Shown: piece by piece, positions 29,687-37,773 of the stretch
Layout of the letters: each line of letters opens with the position of its first letter
How positions within the stretch are numbered: the first letter of the stretch is position 1
Source of the DNA: Miltoncostaea sp963771025
GTDB taxonomy: Bacteria; Actinomycetota; Thermoleophilia; Miltoncostaeales; Miltoncostaeaceae
DNA: 64,000 nucleotides
Direction: 5' to 3'
NCBI GenBank assembly: GCA_963771025.1
Contig: CAVYRL010000001.1
Coordinates: 186,001-250,000, forward strand
The notes under the pieces: generated by a model
Told to the model about the DNA's origin: nothing
The model's input: only the letters and a program-made list of their open reading frames with translations
Database searches by the model: none
Translations under genes and position numbers: made by a program

Positions 29687-30645
29687 GCACCCTCGTCTTC
29701 CTGGAGCACAACGGCGACAGCATCCAGAAGGGCGCGCTCGGCGTGCTCTCCAAGGCCGTCGCGCTCGACCCCGACACCGCCGCCGTGGTCATCGGCTCGG
29801 GCGTCGCGGGCCTCGCGGCCACGGCCGCCAAGTACGGCGCCAAGCGGGTTCTGATCGCCGACGACCCGTCGCTGGAGGCGCCCCTGCCCCAGCCGCGCGT
29901 CAACGTGATCAGCGCGCTGGTGAAGGACCAGGGCTTCGACACCGTGTTGTTCGCGGCGTCGGTGCTCACCGCCGACATCGCCGGCGGGCTCTCGGCCCGT
30001 CTCGACGCCGGTCTGAACTGGGACCTCGGCGACCTGGCGGTGGACGGCGGCGACCTGGTCGGCAAGCGCTCCGCGCTCGGCGACACCATCCGCGCGGACG
30101 TGGGCTGGACCACGGGCCCCAAGATCGGCCTGATCCGCGCCGGCTCGTTCGAGCCGGTCGAGTCGGCCGGCGACGGCGCGACGGAGAACGTCGCCGTCTC
30201 GCTGGAGTCCTTCTCCTCCGGCGCGAAGATGGTGGAGCAGGCGCACGAGGAGCAGGTCGGCCCCTCCATCGAGGAGGCCGACATCCTGGTGACCGGCGGT
30301 CGTGGGCTGGGGGCCCCGGAGGCCTTCGGGTCGCTCGAGGAGCTCGCCGGCGCCCTGGGCGGCGCCGTGGCCTCGACTCGCGCGGTCGTCGATTCGGGCT
30401 GGTATCCCTACCCGACCCAGATCGGGCAGACCGGCAAGGTCGTCTCGCCCAAGGTGTATCTGGGCTTCGGCGTCTCCGGCGCGATCCAGCACAAGGTCGG
30501 CATGCAGACCTCGCAGGTGATCGTCTCGGTCAACAAGGACGCCAACGCGCCGATCTTCGACTTCAGCGACATGGCCGTCGTGGGCGATCTGCACCAGATC
30601 GTGCCGCAGCTGACCGCGCTGGTGAAGGAGCGAAAGGGCGCGTAG
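29683..30645 (+). CDS. etfA: Electron transfer flavoprotein, alpha subunit
   Basis: A 320-residue ETF alpha subunit, partner of etfB. The C-terminal FAD domain shows VTGGRGLGAPEAF, STRAVVDSGWYPYPTQIGQTG, SPKVYLGFGVSGAIQH and NKDANAPIFDFSDMAVVGDL, the standard FAD-binding series. The N-terminal half is the variable domain. GTG start in a GTGA overlap with etfB. A 10-bp GC hairpin follows the stop at 30660, closing the operon before rpmE. Confidence 0.95.
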   Translation: MSTLVFLEHNGDSIQKGALGVLSKAVALDPDTAAVVIGSGVAGLAATAAKYGAKRVLIADDPSLEAPLPQPRVNVISALVKDQGFDTVLFAASVLTADIAGGLSARLDAGLNWDLGDLAVDGGDLVGKRSALGDTIRADVGWTTGPKIGLIRAGSFEPVESAGDGATENVAVSLESFSSGAKMVEQAHEEQVGPSIEEADILVTGGRGLGAPEAFGSLEELAGALGGAVASTRAVVDSGWYPYPTQIGQTGKVVSPKVYLGFGVSGAIQHKVGMQTSQVIVSVNKDANAPIFDFSDMAVVGDLHQIVPQLTALVKERKGA

Positions 30646-30659
30646 CGCCTTTGCCCGCA

Positions 30660-30684
30660 GGGCGGCCCCGGGCCGGGGCCGCCC
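30660..30684 (+). terminator. Rho-independent-like hairpin after etfA
   Basis: A perfect 10-bp stem (GGGCGGCCCC with GGGGCCGCCC), 5-base loop, then TT. It separates etfBA from the rpmE promoter (TAGAAT at 30698). Confidence 0.6.
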
Positions 30685-30697
30685 TTGCGCGGTCCTC

Positions 30698-30703
30698 TAG
30701 AAT
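30698..30703 (+). promoter_or_regulatory. Candidate -10 box of the rpmE operon
   Basis: TAGAAT about 53 bases before the rpmE ATG. GAGG (30747-30750) gives a normal ribosome site, so this promoter is leadered. Confidence 0.5.
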
Positions 30704-30756
30704 CGATCCATCGACGTTCGCCGCGACCGCGGTTCGTCCACACTGCGAGGACCATC

Positions 30757-30972
30757 ATGAAGACGGACATCCACCCCGAGTACGTGACCGCCCACGTGCG
30801 GTGCTCGTGCGGCAACGAGTTCGAGACGCGCTCGACCAAGTCGGAGATCAAGGTCGAGATCTGCAGCAACTGCCACCCCTTCTACACCGGCAAGCAGAAG
30901 CTGGTGGACTCCGGTGGCCGCGTCGAGCGCTTCCAGCGCAAGCTCGCCCGCAGCCAGCGCACCGGCGCGTAG
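30757..30972 (+). CDS. rpmE: 50S ribosomal protein L31 (zinc-binding type)
   Basis: A 71-residue L31. MKTDIHPEYV is the usual start. Two cysteine pairs, CSC in VRCSCGNEF and CSNC in VEICSNCHPFYTG, make this the zinc-containing form. Type B L31, used under zinc starvation, lacks them. ATG at 30757 with GAGG 6 bases upstream. In many actinobacteria rpmE precedes prfA exactly as here; rho, often just upstream, is absent, and etfA stands there instead. Confidence 0.97.
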   Translation: MKTDIHPEYVTAHVRCSCGNEFETRSTKSEIKVEICSNCHPFYTGKQKLVDSGGRVERFQRKLARSQRTGA

Positions 30973-31002
30973 GCGTCCGGCTCCGGGCCGGCAGATGACC
31001 TC

Positions 31003-32097
31003 GTGAGCGCGGACGCACGATCTCTTGTCGAGCAGATCGTGCGTACGCGCGATGAGCTGTCGCAGGCCCTCTCCGATCCCGACCTGAGCAACGACCGCGA
31101 GCGCTACGCCGCGGTCAACAAGCGCTGGTCGGACCTCTCCACCGCCTTCGACCTGGCCGACCTGTGGCAGGACGCCGCGGGCCGCTCCGAGGAGGCCGAG
31201 GAGCTGCTCGCCGAGGACGAGGCGGACGAGGACGTGCGCTCGCTGCTGGACGAGGCGCAGGCCGAGCTCGAGGGCCTGTGGCCGCGCATCCGCGAGGCGA
31301 TGATCGAGCCCGACCCCGACGACGACCGCGACACGCTGGTCGAGATCCGGGCCGCGGCCGGCGGCGAGGAGGCGGCCCTCTTCGCGCGTGACCTGGTGGA
31401 CGTCTACACCCGGTACGCGGAGTCGCTGGGGCTCAAGGTGGAGCTGATGTCGGTGGCCGACGCCGACGCCGGGGGCGTCCGCGACGCCACGATCGCCATC
31501 AAGGGCCGTGGCGCGTTCGCCGTCTTCAAGCACGAGGCGGGGGTGCATCGCGTGCAGCGGGTTCCGGCCACCGAGAGCCAGGGGCGCATCCACACGTCCA
31601 CGGCGACGGTGGCGGTGCTGCCCGAGGTCGAGGACGTGGACGTCAAGATCAATCAGAACGACGTGAAGCGCGACGTGTACCGCTCCAGCGGCCCCGGCGG
31701 CCAGAGCGTCAACACCACCGACTCCGCGGTGCGCCTCACGCATCTCCCGACGGGCATCGTGGTCTCGATGCAGGACGAGAAGAGCCAGCTCCAGAACTTC
31801 GAGCGCGCGATGCGGGTGCTGCGTGCCCGCATCTACGAGCGTGCCCAGGCGGAGCGCGCGGCCGAGGTCTCGGCGGCGCGCAAGTCCCAGCTGGGATCCG
31901 GCGACCGGTCGGAGAAGGTCCGCACGTACAACTACCCCCAGAACCGGGTCACGGACCATCGCGTCGGGGTCACCATCCCGTTGCGCGAGCAGGTGCTGGT
32001 GGGCAACCTGTCCGCTCTCACCGACGCCCTCGCGGCCGACGAGCGCAGCCGGCGACTCGAGGAGCAGTCGGTGCAGCTCCAGGGGGAGACCACGTGA
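31003..32097 (+). CDS. prfA: Peptide chain release factor 1
   Basis: A 364-residue class I release factor. SSGPGGQSVNTTDSAVRLTH contains the universal GGQ that triggers peptide release. GVHRVQRVPATESQGRIHTS and the RTYNYPQNRVTDHR segment are those of RF1 (UAG/UAA) rather than RF2. The N-terminal region is the acidic helical domain of RF1. GTG start at 31003, 30 bases after rpmE. The stop overlaps the next gene (GTGA). The GGQ glutamine is the methylation target of PrmC, encoded two genes on. Confidence 0.97.
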   Translation: MSADARSLVEQIVRTRDELSQALSDPDLSNDRERYAAVNKRWSDLSTAFDLADLWQDAAGRSEEAEELLAEDEADEDVRSLLDEAQAELEGLWPRIREAMIEPDPDDDRDTLVEIRAAAGGEEAALFARDLVDVYTRYAESLGLKVELMSVADADAGGVRDATIAIKGRGAFAVFKHEAGVHRVQRVPATESQGRIHTSTATVAVLPEVEDVDVKINQNDVKRDVYRSSGPGGQSVNTTDSAVRLTHLPTGIVVSMQDEKSQLQNFERAMRVLRARIYERAQAERAAEVSAARKSQLGSGDRSEKVRTYNYPQNRVTDHRVGVTIPLREQVLVGNLSALTDALAADERSRRLEEQSVQLQGETT

Positions 32098-32750
32098 GCC
32101 TCAACACCGAACTGCTCCGCATCGAGTTCGTCGGCGTCACGCTCCGCCACGAGGAGGTCATGCTCCCCCGGGAGGACATGGCGCTCTTCTTCGCCTCCGT
32201 CAGCGACCGCTACGGGCTCTCGCGCCTGGAGTACCACTCCGACGCCGGCGCCACCTTCTCGAGCCCGGACGGGACCGAGTTCGTCCTGCGGCCGGCGCAG
32301 ATGGCCTCGTGCGGCGTCACCGGGATGGGCTACCGGGAGGGCCGCGAGCGCATCGTCGGGCTCATCGACGAGGCCACCGACCGCTACGGCATCGGCGACA
32401 CCTGGATCGAGGACATCACGCTGGTGGCGGTGTGGGACATGGAGGACGCCGAGGCGGCCCGGGAGCTGCTGGTCGACAACGTCCTGCGACTCGACGACGA
32501 CCGCCTGGAGCTGCTCGAGAGCGACGACGTGACGCTCGGCCTGCGCATCTGGCGCCGCGTCGGCGAATCGTCGATGGAGTGCGCGATCGAGCCGATGCAC
32601 TCTGAGCCGTCGAAGGTCTACATCCGCCTGGTGCAGACCGGGGGCGAGGTGGTGGGCGACGCCGCGGCGCTCCGCGACGCCACCGACGCCGTGCACGAGT
32701 TCCTGGTCGGGCCGCTGACCGCGTTCATGATGGCCCGCGCCCGCCGCTGA
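32094..32750 (+). CDS. Unknown protein between prfA and prmC
   Basis: A 218-residue acidic, soluble protein that I cannot assign. It starts with GTG in a GTGA overlap with prfA and ends with TGA inside the predicted prmC start, so it is firmly inside the release-factor operon. Visible features: VTLRHEEVMLPREDMALFF, MASCGVTGMGYREGRERIVGL, WIEDITLVAVWDME and a helical C-terminus (DAVHEFLVGPLTAFMMARAR). In several other actinobacteria prfA and prmC are adjacent. Role in translation termination or something unrelated is open. Confidence 0.7.
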   Translation: MSLNTELLRIEFVGVTLRHEEVMLPREDMALFFASVSDRYGLSRLEYHSDAGATFSSPDGTEFVLRPAQMASCGVTGMGYREGRERIVGLIDEATDRYGIGDTWIEDITLVAVWDMEDAEAARELLVDNVLRLDDDRLELLESDDVTLGLRIWRRVGESSMECAIEPMHSEPSKVYIRLVQTGGEVVGDAAALRDATDAVHEFLVGPLTAFMMARARR

Positions 32751-33607
32751 CCGAGCGCCCGACGAGCGGGTCCCTGAGCATCGGGGAGATCCTGCGGCGC
32801 AGCACCGCCTATCTCGCCGAGCGAGGCTCGCCCTCCCCGCGCCTCGACGCCGACCTGCTGCTCGCCCACGCGCTCGGGATCGAGCGGCTGGAGCTGTACA
32901 CGGACTCGGAGCGTCCCCTGACTCCGCCCGAGCTGGATCGCGCCCGCGCCCTGGTGGCACGCCGCGGGCGGCGCGAGCCGCTCGCCTACCTCACCGGCCG
33001 GCGGGCCTTCCGCCGGCTGCAGCTGTCGGTGGGCCCGGGCGTGCTGGTGCCCCGCCCCGAGACGGAGTTGCTGGTGGACTGGGCGCTCGAGGTGGCGCCC
33101 GAGGGCGGCTCGGCGCTCGACTGGGGAACGGGGAGCGGGGCGATCGCGCTCGCGCTCGCCGATGAGGGGCCCCACCTGCGGGTGGCGGCGCTCGACCGCT
33201 CCGGCGATGCCCTGCGAACGGCGCGCGCCAACGCCGAAACCGTGGACGGAGCCCGGGTGGAGTGGCTGCTCTCGGACGGCTTCGCCGCCGTCGCCGGTCG
33301 TCGCTTCGACCTGATCGCCGCCAACCCGCCGTACCTGTCGCCGGAGGATCTGGAGCAGGCTCCGCCCGAGCTGCGCTTCGAGCCCGAGGGCGCGCTGGTC
33401 TCCGGCCCCACAGGCCGCGAGGCGATCGCGCGCATCGCGGCCGAGGCGCCGGCGCATCTCGAGCCGGGGGGATGGCTGCTGATGGAGGTCGGCGCCGGAC
33501 AGGCCCCCGGGGCCGAGGGGCTCCTGACCGCGGCCGGCCTGGTGGGCGCGACCCATCGCGACGACCTGGCGGGCGTCGCGCGGGTGGTGGGCGCGCGGGC
33601 GGCATGA
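32747..33607 (+). CDS. prmC: Release factor glutamine methyltransferase, probable CTG start
   Basis: A SAM-dependent enzyme that methylates the GGQ glutamine of release factors. The N-terminal helical domain (IGEILRRSTAYLAERG, SPRLDADLLLAHALG) is intact but has no ATG, GTG or TTG in front of it in frame. The first such codon is GTG 32954, which would delete this domain. CTG 32747 gives a CTGA overlap with the preceding stop (286 residues); CTG 32774 is the alternative (277). Catalytic motifs: LVPRPETELLVDWA, LDWGTGSGAIALALA and LIAANPPYLSPED. The stop overlaps sua5 (ATGA). Confidence 0.82.
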   Translation: MTERPTSGSLSIGEILRRSTAYLAERGSPSPRLDADLLLAHALGIERLELYTDSERPLTPPELDRARALVARRGRREPLAYLTGRRAFRRLQLSVGPGVLVPRPETELLVDWALEVAPEGGSALDWGTGSGAIALALADEGPHLRVAALDRSGDALRTARANAETVDGARVEWLLSDGFAAVAGRRFDLIAANPPYLSPEDLEQAPPELRFEPEGALVSGPTGREAIARIAAEAPAHLEPGGWLLMEVGAGQAPGAEGLLTAAGLVGATHRDDLAGVARVVGARAA

Positions 33608-34278
33608 GGGAGGCCGTCGCGCGCGCGCGCGCCGCCCTTCTCGCGGGCCGCCTGGCCCTCGTGCCCACCGACACGGTCTACGGCCTTGCCGCCGCGCTCG
33701 ACGTCGATGCCGGCGTCGACGCCCTCTATGCCCTCAAGGGCCGCCCTCGCTCCCAGCCGTGTCAGGTGCTGCTGATGGCGCCCGGCCTGCTGGAGGAGGC
33801 GTTGGAGGCGCTCGCGCCCCGCACCCGCGCCGCCGCCGCGGCGCTGCTGCCCGGGCCGGCGACCTGTCTGGTCCCCGACCCCGCCCGCCGGTTCGCCGCC
33901 GCGGCGGGCGACACCCCGGGGTCGGTGGGGCTGCGCGCGCCCCTCATGTCGGGGGCCGTCCTCGCGCTCGACATCCCCCTGGTCGCGACCAGCGCCAACC
34001 ACCCGGGGGGCGCGGACCCGGCCACGGTCGCCGACGTGCCCCGCGACCTCCGTGACGCGTGCGCGGTGGTCGACGGGGGCCGGCTGCCCGGCACCGCCTC
34101 GGCGGTCGTGGATCTGCGCCCCGTCGCCGACGGCGCACAGGCCCTGCTGATGCGGCCCGGGCCCGATCCCGAAGGTGTCGCGCGGGCGCTCGCGGCGGCC
34201 GGCGTCCAGGTCGTCCGTCCGCCCGCGACTGGTACCCTCGAATCCGGACAACGTCGCCTCGGGGGTCGATCAGAGTGA
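33604..34278 (+). CDS. tsaC: L-threonylcarbamoyladenylate synthase (Sua5/YrdC type)
   Basis: A 224-residue YrdC-domain enzyme. It makes the threonylcarbamoyl-AMP needed for the t6A37 modification of tRNAs that read ANN codons. Conserved parts: LVPTDTVYGLAAALD (binding P-loop-like motif), ALKGRPRSQPCQVLL, AAALLPGPATCLVPD, SVGLRAPLM and VATSANHPGGADP. ATG start in an ATGA overlap with prmC. It lacks the extra C-terminal Sua5 domain, so it is the short TsaC form. The order prmC-sua5 is conserved in actinobacteria. Confidence 0.92.
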   Translation: MREAVARARAALLAGRLALVPTDTVYGLAAALDVDAGVDALYALKGRPRSQPCQVLLMAPGLLEEALEALAPRTRAAAAALLPGPATCLVPDPARRFAAAAGDTPGSVGLRAPLMSGAVLALDIPLVATSANHPGGADPATVADVPRDLRDACAVVDGGRLPGTASAVVDLRPVADGAQALLMRPGPDPEGVARALAAAGVQVVRPPATGTLESGQRRLGGRSE

Positions 34279-35564
34279 GCTTCATCGACGACGACAGCTA
34301 CCTGTCGCAGGACATCTCCGAGGCCGATCCGGCGATCGCCCGCCTGCTGCGCGCCGAGGCCGAGCGTCAGAGCGAGACGCTCGAGATGATCGCCAGCGAG
34401 AACTTCACCAGCCAGGCCGTGATGCAGGCGGTGGGGTCGGTGCTGACCAACAAGTACGCGGAGGGCCTGCCCGGCAAGCGGTACTACGGTGGCTGCGAGG
34501 TCGTCGACGAGGTCGAGCAGCTCGCCATCGACCGGGCGGTCGCGCTCTTCGGCGCCGAGCACGTCAACGTGCAGCCCCACTCGGGCGCCACGGCCAACGA
34601 GGCCGCCTACTTCGCGGTGCTCAGGCCCGGCGACAAGATCCTGGGGATGTCGCTGTCCGACGGCGGGCACCTCTCCCATGGGCTGAAGGTCAACTTCTCC
34701 GGGCGCTTCTACGAGTACCACCACTACGGCGTGCGCCGCTCCGACGCGCGCATCGACATCGACCGGGTGCGCGAGCTCGCCCTCGAGCTGCGCCCCCAGC
34801 TGATCGTCGCCGGCGCCTCGGCCTATCCGCGCATCATCGACTTCCCGGCCTTCCGCGAGATCGCCGACGAGGCCGGCGCGCTGCTGATGGTGGACATGGC
34901 GCACATCGCCGGCCTCGTCGCCGCCGGCGTTCACCCCACCCCGGTGGGCATCGCCGACATCGTGACCACCACGATCCACAAGACCCTGGGCGGCCCGCGC
35001 GGCGGCCTGATCATGTCCAGGGCGGAGCTGGGCACGAAGATCGACAGGGCCGTGTTCCCCGGACTCCAGGGCGGCCCGCTGATGCACGTCATCGCCGGCA
35101 AGGCCGTGGCACTGGGCCACGCGCTCACCCCCGAGTTCCAGGCGCGCCAGCGCGCGGTGGTGGACAACTGCCAGGCTCTCGCCGAGGAGCTGATCGCCGG
35201 GGGGCTGAGCCTCGTGTCCGGCGGCACCGACAACCACCTCGTGCTGGTCGATCTGTCGGCCTCGCCGCTCACCGGCAAGGACGGTGAGGAGCGTCTTGAG
35301 CTGGCCGGGATCACGGTCAACAAGAACGGCGTCCCGTTCGACGAGCGCCCGCCGACGGTGACCTCCGGACTGCGCATCGGCACGGCCGCCCTCACCACGC
35401 GCGGCCTTCGCGAGCCGGAGATGCGGGAGATCGGACGCGTCATCTCGGCCGCGCTCGACCCGGCCGCCACGGAGGCAGACCTCGACGCGCTGCGCCAGCG
35501 CTCGCGCGCCGTCGGCGAGCGGTTCCCGCTGTACCCACGCCTGCTGGCGGGCTCGCCCGTCTGA
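34275..35564 (+). CDS. glyA: Serine hydroxymethyltransferase
   Basis: A 429-residue PLP enzyme that interconverts serine and glycine with tetrahydrofolate. It has ETLEMIASENFTSQAV, TNKYAEGLPGKRYYGG, VNVQPHSGATAN, LMVDMAHIAGLVAAGVHP and TTTIHKTLGGPRGG with the PLP-binding Lys. Full length. GTG at 34275 overlaps the sua5 stop (GTGA). A 15-bp perfect hairpin at 35624 follows, ending the rpmE-glyA operon before a convergent MFS gene. glyA next to sua5 occurs in streptomycetes as well. Confidence 0.96.
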   Translation: MSFIDDDSYLSQDISEADPAIARLLRAEAERQSETLEMIASENFTSQAVMQAVGSVLTNKYAEGLPGKRYYGGCEVVDEVEQLAIDRAVALFGAEHVNVQPHSGATANEAAYFAVLRPGDKILGMSLSDGGHLSHGLKVNFSGRFYEYHHYGVRRSDARIDIDRVRELALELRPQLIVAGASAYPRIIDFPAFREIADEAGALLMVDMAHIAGLVAAGVHPTPVGIADIVTTTIHKTLGGPRGGLIMSRAELGTKIDRAVFPGLQGGPLMHVIAGKAVALGHALTPEFQARQRAVVDNCQALAEELIAGGLSLVSGGTDNHLVLVDLSASPLTGKDGEERLELAGITVNKNGVPFDERPPTVTSGLRIGTAALTTRGLREPEMREIGRVISAALDPAATEADLDALRQRSRAVGERFPLYPRLLAGSPV

Positions 35565-35623
35565 GCGTGCTCGCAACCCGGGCCGCTCAGGCGCGTCCGG
35601 GTGGTGCCGGCGCGGCCCGCGGA

Positions 35624-35659
35624 CGGCGCTCCCACGACGTCGAGGTCGTGGGAGCGCCG
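35624..35659. terminator. Strong bidirectional terminator hairpin
   Basis: A perfect 15-bp stem (CGGCGCTCCCACGAC with its complement) and a 6-base loop, between the convergent glyA stop (35564) and the MFS gene stop (35670). No T tract, but the symmetry suits both strands. Confidence 0.65.
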
Positions 35660-35669
35660 CCCGGAGACC

Positions 35670-37088
35670 TCAGGCGGCCGGCTGCGTCAGCGGCCCGCCC
35701 TCGGGCGCCGGCACCGTCTGGGGGCGCGGGCGGCTCGGGACCGTGAGGGCGGCCAACGTCCCCACGGCGAGGACGGCCGCGCCGACCCAGACGGCGGCCA
35801 CCAAGCCGTCGGTGAAGGCCTGCGGTGACGCGTAGCCCCCGACGTGGGTGAAGACCGAGGTCATCACCGCGATGCCGAACACGCCGCCGAGCTCGCGGAT
35901 CATGTTGTTGGCGCCGGAGGCCTGCCCGGCCTGCTCGGGTCGCACGGCGCCGAGCACCACGCTGGCGGCGGGCGGGAACACGAGGCCCATGCCGATGCCG
36001 GCGAGCAGGAACGGCGCCACCAGCTCGGAGTAGGCCATGTTCGGGTCGTAGACCAGGGCCATCCAGATCATCGCCGCCGTCTGCAGGGCCATCCCGGACA
36101 CCAGCAGGGGCCGCCCTCCGATCCGGTCGGAGACGAGCCCGGCCACCGGCGCGACGAACAGGATCGGGAGGGTCCAGGGCAGCGTCCGGACGCCCGCCTC
36201 GAAGGCCGAGTAGCCCTGCACGGTCTGGAGGAACTGGGCGATCAGGAAGATCGAGCCGAACATGCCGAAGTACATCAGGAGGGTCGTGGCGTTGGTGGCG
36301 GCGAACGCACGGTTGCGAAAGAAGCGCATGGGCAGCATCGGGTTGGCCGCACGGGTCTCCCACACGACGAAGGCGGCCGTGACGATCGCGCCCAGGATGA
36401 GCGGGATGAGCACCCTCGGGCTGGCCCATCCGTCCGGGTTGCCGCGCACCAGCCCCCACACCAGCCCGAGCAACCCGACGCTGGCCAGCGCGACGCCGGG
36501 CAGGTCGACGAGGGCGCCGGGGCGCACGCTCTCGGGAAGGCGGAGCAGGATCAGCGGCACGAGCGCGAGGCCGATCGGGACGTTGAGCCAGAAGATCCAG
36601 TGCCACGAGATGCCGGTCACCACGGCGCCGCCGACCAGCGGGCCGAAGGCGACGCCCACGCCCGCGATCGCCGACCAGACGCCGATCGCCGCGCCGCGCC
36701 GCGCCGCGGGGACGGCCTCGCTGAGGATGGTCAGGCTGAGCGGCATGATCGCGGCGGCGCCGGCGCCCTGGAGCGCCCGCGAGGCGATCAGGATCTCGAC
36801 GTTGGGGGACAGGGCCGCCGCGGCCGAGGCGACCGTGAACAATGCGACGCCGATGGCGAACACACGCCGTCGTCCGAAGCGGTCGCCCAGGGCCGCGGCG
36901 GTCAGGAGCAACACCGCGAACGCCAGGGTGTAGGCGTTGACCGTCCACTCCAGGTTCTCGATCGACGCCCCGAGCGATACGCGGATCGCGGGAAGGGCGT
37001 TGGTCACGACGAGGTTGTCGAGGACGGCCATGAAGAGGCCGATCCCTGTGATGGCGAAGATCCACGACGTGCGGGCCGCCTGGCTCAT
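35670..37088 (-). CDS. MFS drug-efflux transporter (DHA2, 14-span type)
   Basis: A 472-residue transporter with about 14 membrane segments. It shows the DHA2 motifs LDNLVVTNALPAIR (motif D1), GDRFGRRRVFAIG (motif A), ASRALQGAGAAAIMPLSL (motif B) and GVAFGPLVGGAVV (motif C). Such pumps export drugs, dyes or antibiotics using the proton gradient. The ATG at 37088 overlaps the tetR stop (ATGA), so it is the second gene of a self-regulated resistance operon. The substrate cannot be told. Confidence 0.92.
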   Translation of the reverse strand: MSQAARTSWIFAITGIGLFMAVLDNLVVTNALPAIRVSLGASIENLEWTVNAYTLAFAVLLLTAAALGDRFGRRRVFAIGVALFTVASAAAALSPNVEILIASRALQGAGAAAIMPLSLTILSEAVPAARRGAAIGVWSAIAGVGVAFGPLVGGAVVTGISWHWIFWLNVPIGLALVPLILLRLPESVRPGALVDLPGVALASVGLLGLVWGLVRGNPDGWASPRVLIPLILGAIVTAAFVVWETRAANPMLPMRFFRNRAFAATNATTLLMYFGMFGSIFLIAQFLQTVQGYSAFEAGVRTLPWTLPILFVAPVAGLVSDRIGGRPLLVSGMALQTAAMIWMALVYDPNMAYSELVAPFLLAGIGMGLVFPPAASVVLGAVRPEQAGQASGANNMIRELGGVFGIAVMTSVFTHVGGYASPQAFTDGLVAAVWVGAAVLAVGTLAALTVPSRPRPQTVPAPEGGPLTQPAA

Positions 37089-37651
37089 TCCGTCTCCCTT
37101 CCAGGGCCAGGGGCCCCGTCGTCGGCCGGTGGGAAGAGCAGCTCGGTGAGGTCGAGCGCTCCCAGCGCGTTGATCAACATTCCCTTGGCGAAGAATTCGG
37201 TGACGCGTTCCTCGGGCGCCCCGCTGGTCGCGCGGACGGCCTGCCACAGATCGAGGAACAGGGAGCGCACGCGCTCGCGGATCTCCGGGTCTCCGCACGC
37301 CGCGTGCGACTGCAGCTGCAACGCCAGGAGCCCCGGCTCCTGGAGCAGGGCCAGATAGCGGACTCCCATCGCTTTGAGGATGCCGCCCGGCGTCCGGTCG
37401 GCGGAGGCGGCCGCCGCCTCCGCGAAGGCCGAGCCGATGCGCCCCATCACCGTCTCGACGCATGCGATGAACAGGGCGCGCTTGCCGTCGAAGAGACGGA
37501 AGACGTAGGCCTGCGAGATGCCGGCGCGGTCGGCCACCCGCTGGGTGGAGGCCGCGGAATACCCCTCCTCGGCGAAAACCGCGATCGCCGCCTCGATGAC
37601 CTCCTCGCGGCGTTCGGGAGCGGTGCGGCGGGTCGGCGCGTCGGCGGACAT
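37085..37651 (-). CDS. TetR-family repressor of the MFS operon
   Basis: A 188-residue regulator. The N-terminal helix-turn-helix reads REEVIEAAIAVFAEEGYSAA, STQRVADRAGISQAYVFRLF and DGKRALFIACVE. The ligand-binding C-terminal domain is unlike any I can name. Longer starts (GTG 37681, ATG 37678) fall inside an operator-like palindrome, so ATG 37651 is chosen. It lies 7 bases after a TATAGT box and would be leaderless. The palindrome between its -35 and -10 suggests autorepression, with the coupled efflux pump induced by the ligand. Confidence 0.9.
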   Translation of the reverse strand: MSADAPTRRTAPERREEVIEAAIAVFAEEGYSAASTQRVADRAGISQAYVFRLFDGKRALFIACVETVMGRIGSAFAEAAAASADRTPGGILKAMGVRYLALLQEPGLLALQLQSHAACGDPEIRERVRSLFLDLWQAVRATSGAPEERVTEFFAKGMLINALGALDLTELLFPPADDGAPGPGRETE

Positions 37652-37658
37652 GTCGTGG

Positions 37659-37687
37659 ACTATATGTGAGTGAGCCATCACTCACAA
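37659..37687 (-). promoter_or_regulatory. Predicted tetR-MFS promoter with embedded operator
   Basis: On the minus strand TTGTGA (37687-37682), a 17-base spacer and TATAGT (37664-37659) form a good sigma-70-type promoter ending 7 bases before the ATG at 37651. The spacer is largely occupied by the operator palindrome at 37665-37686. Confidence 0.65.
37665..37686. promoter_or_regulatory. TetR operator: 9-bp inverted repeat
   Basis: TGTGAGTGA-GCCA-TCACTCACA, perfect 9-bp arms and a 4-base spacer. It covers the region between -35 and -10 of the tetR promoter. Most likely the binding site of the TetR protein at 37085. Confidence 0.65.
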
Positions 37688-37773
37688 GAGGAATATGTGC
37701 GCGCTGTGACGGTTCCGTCAGGGTTCGCCGGAGCGCTCCAGGATCCGCCGTGCCCGGCCGATACGGTCGGAAT

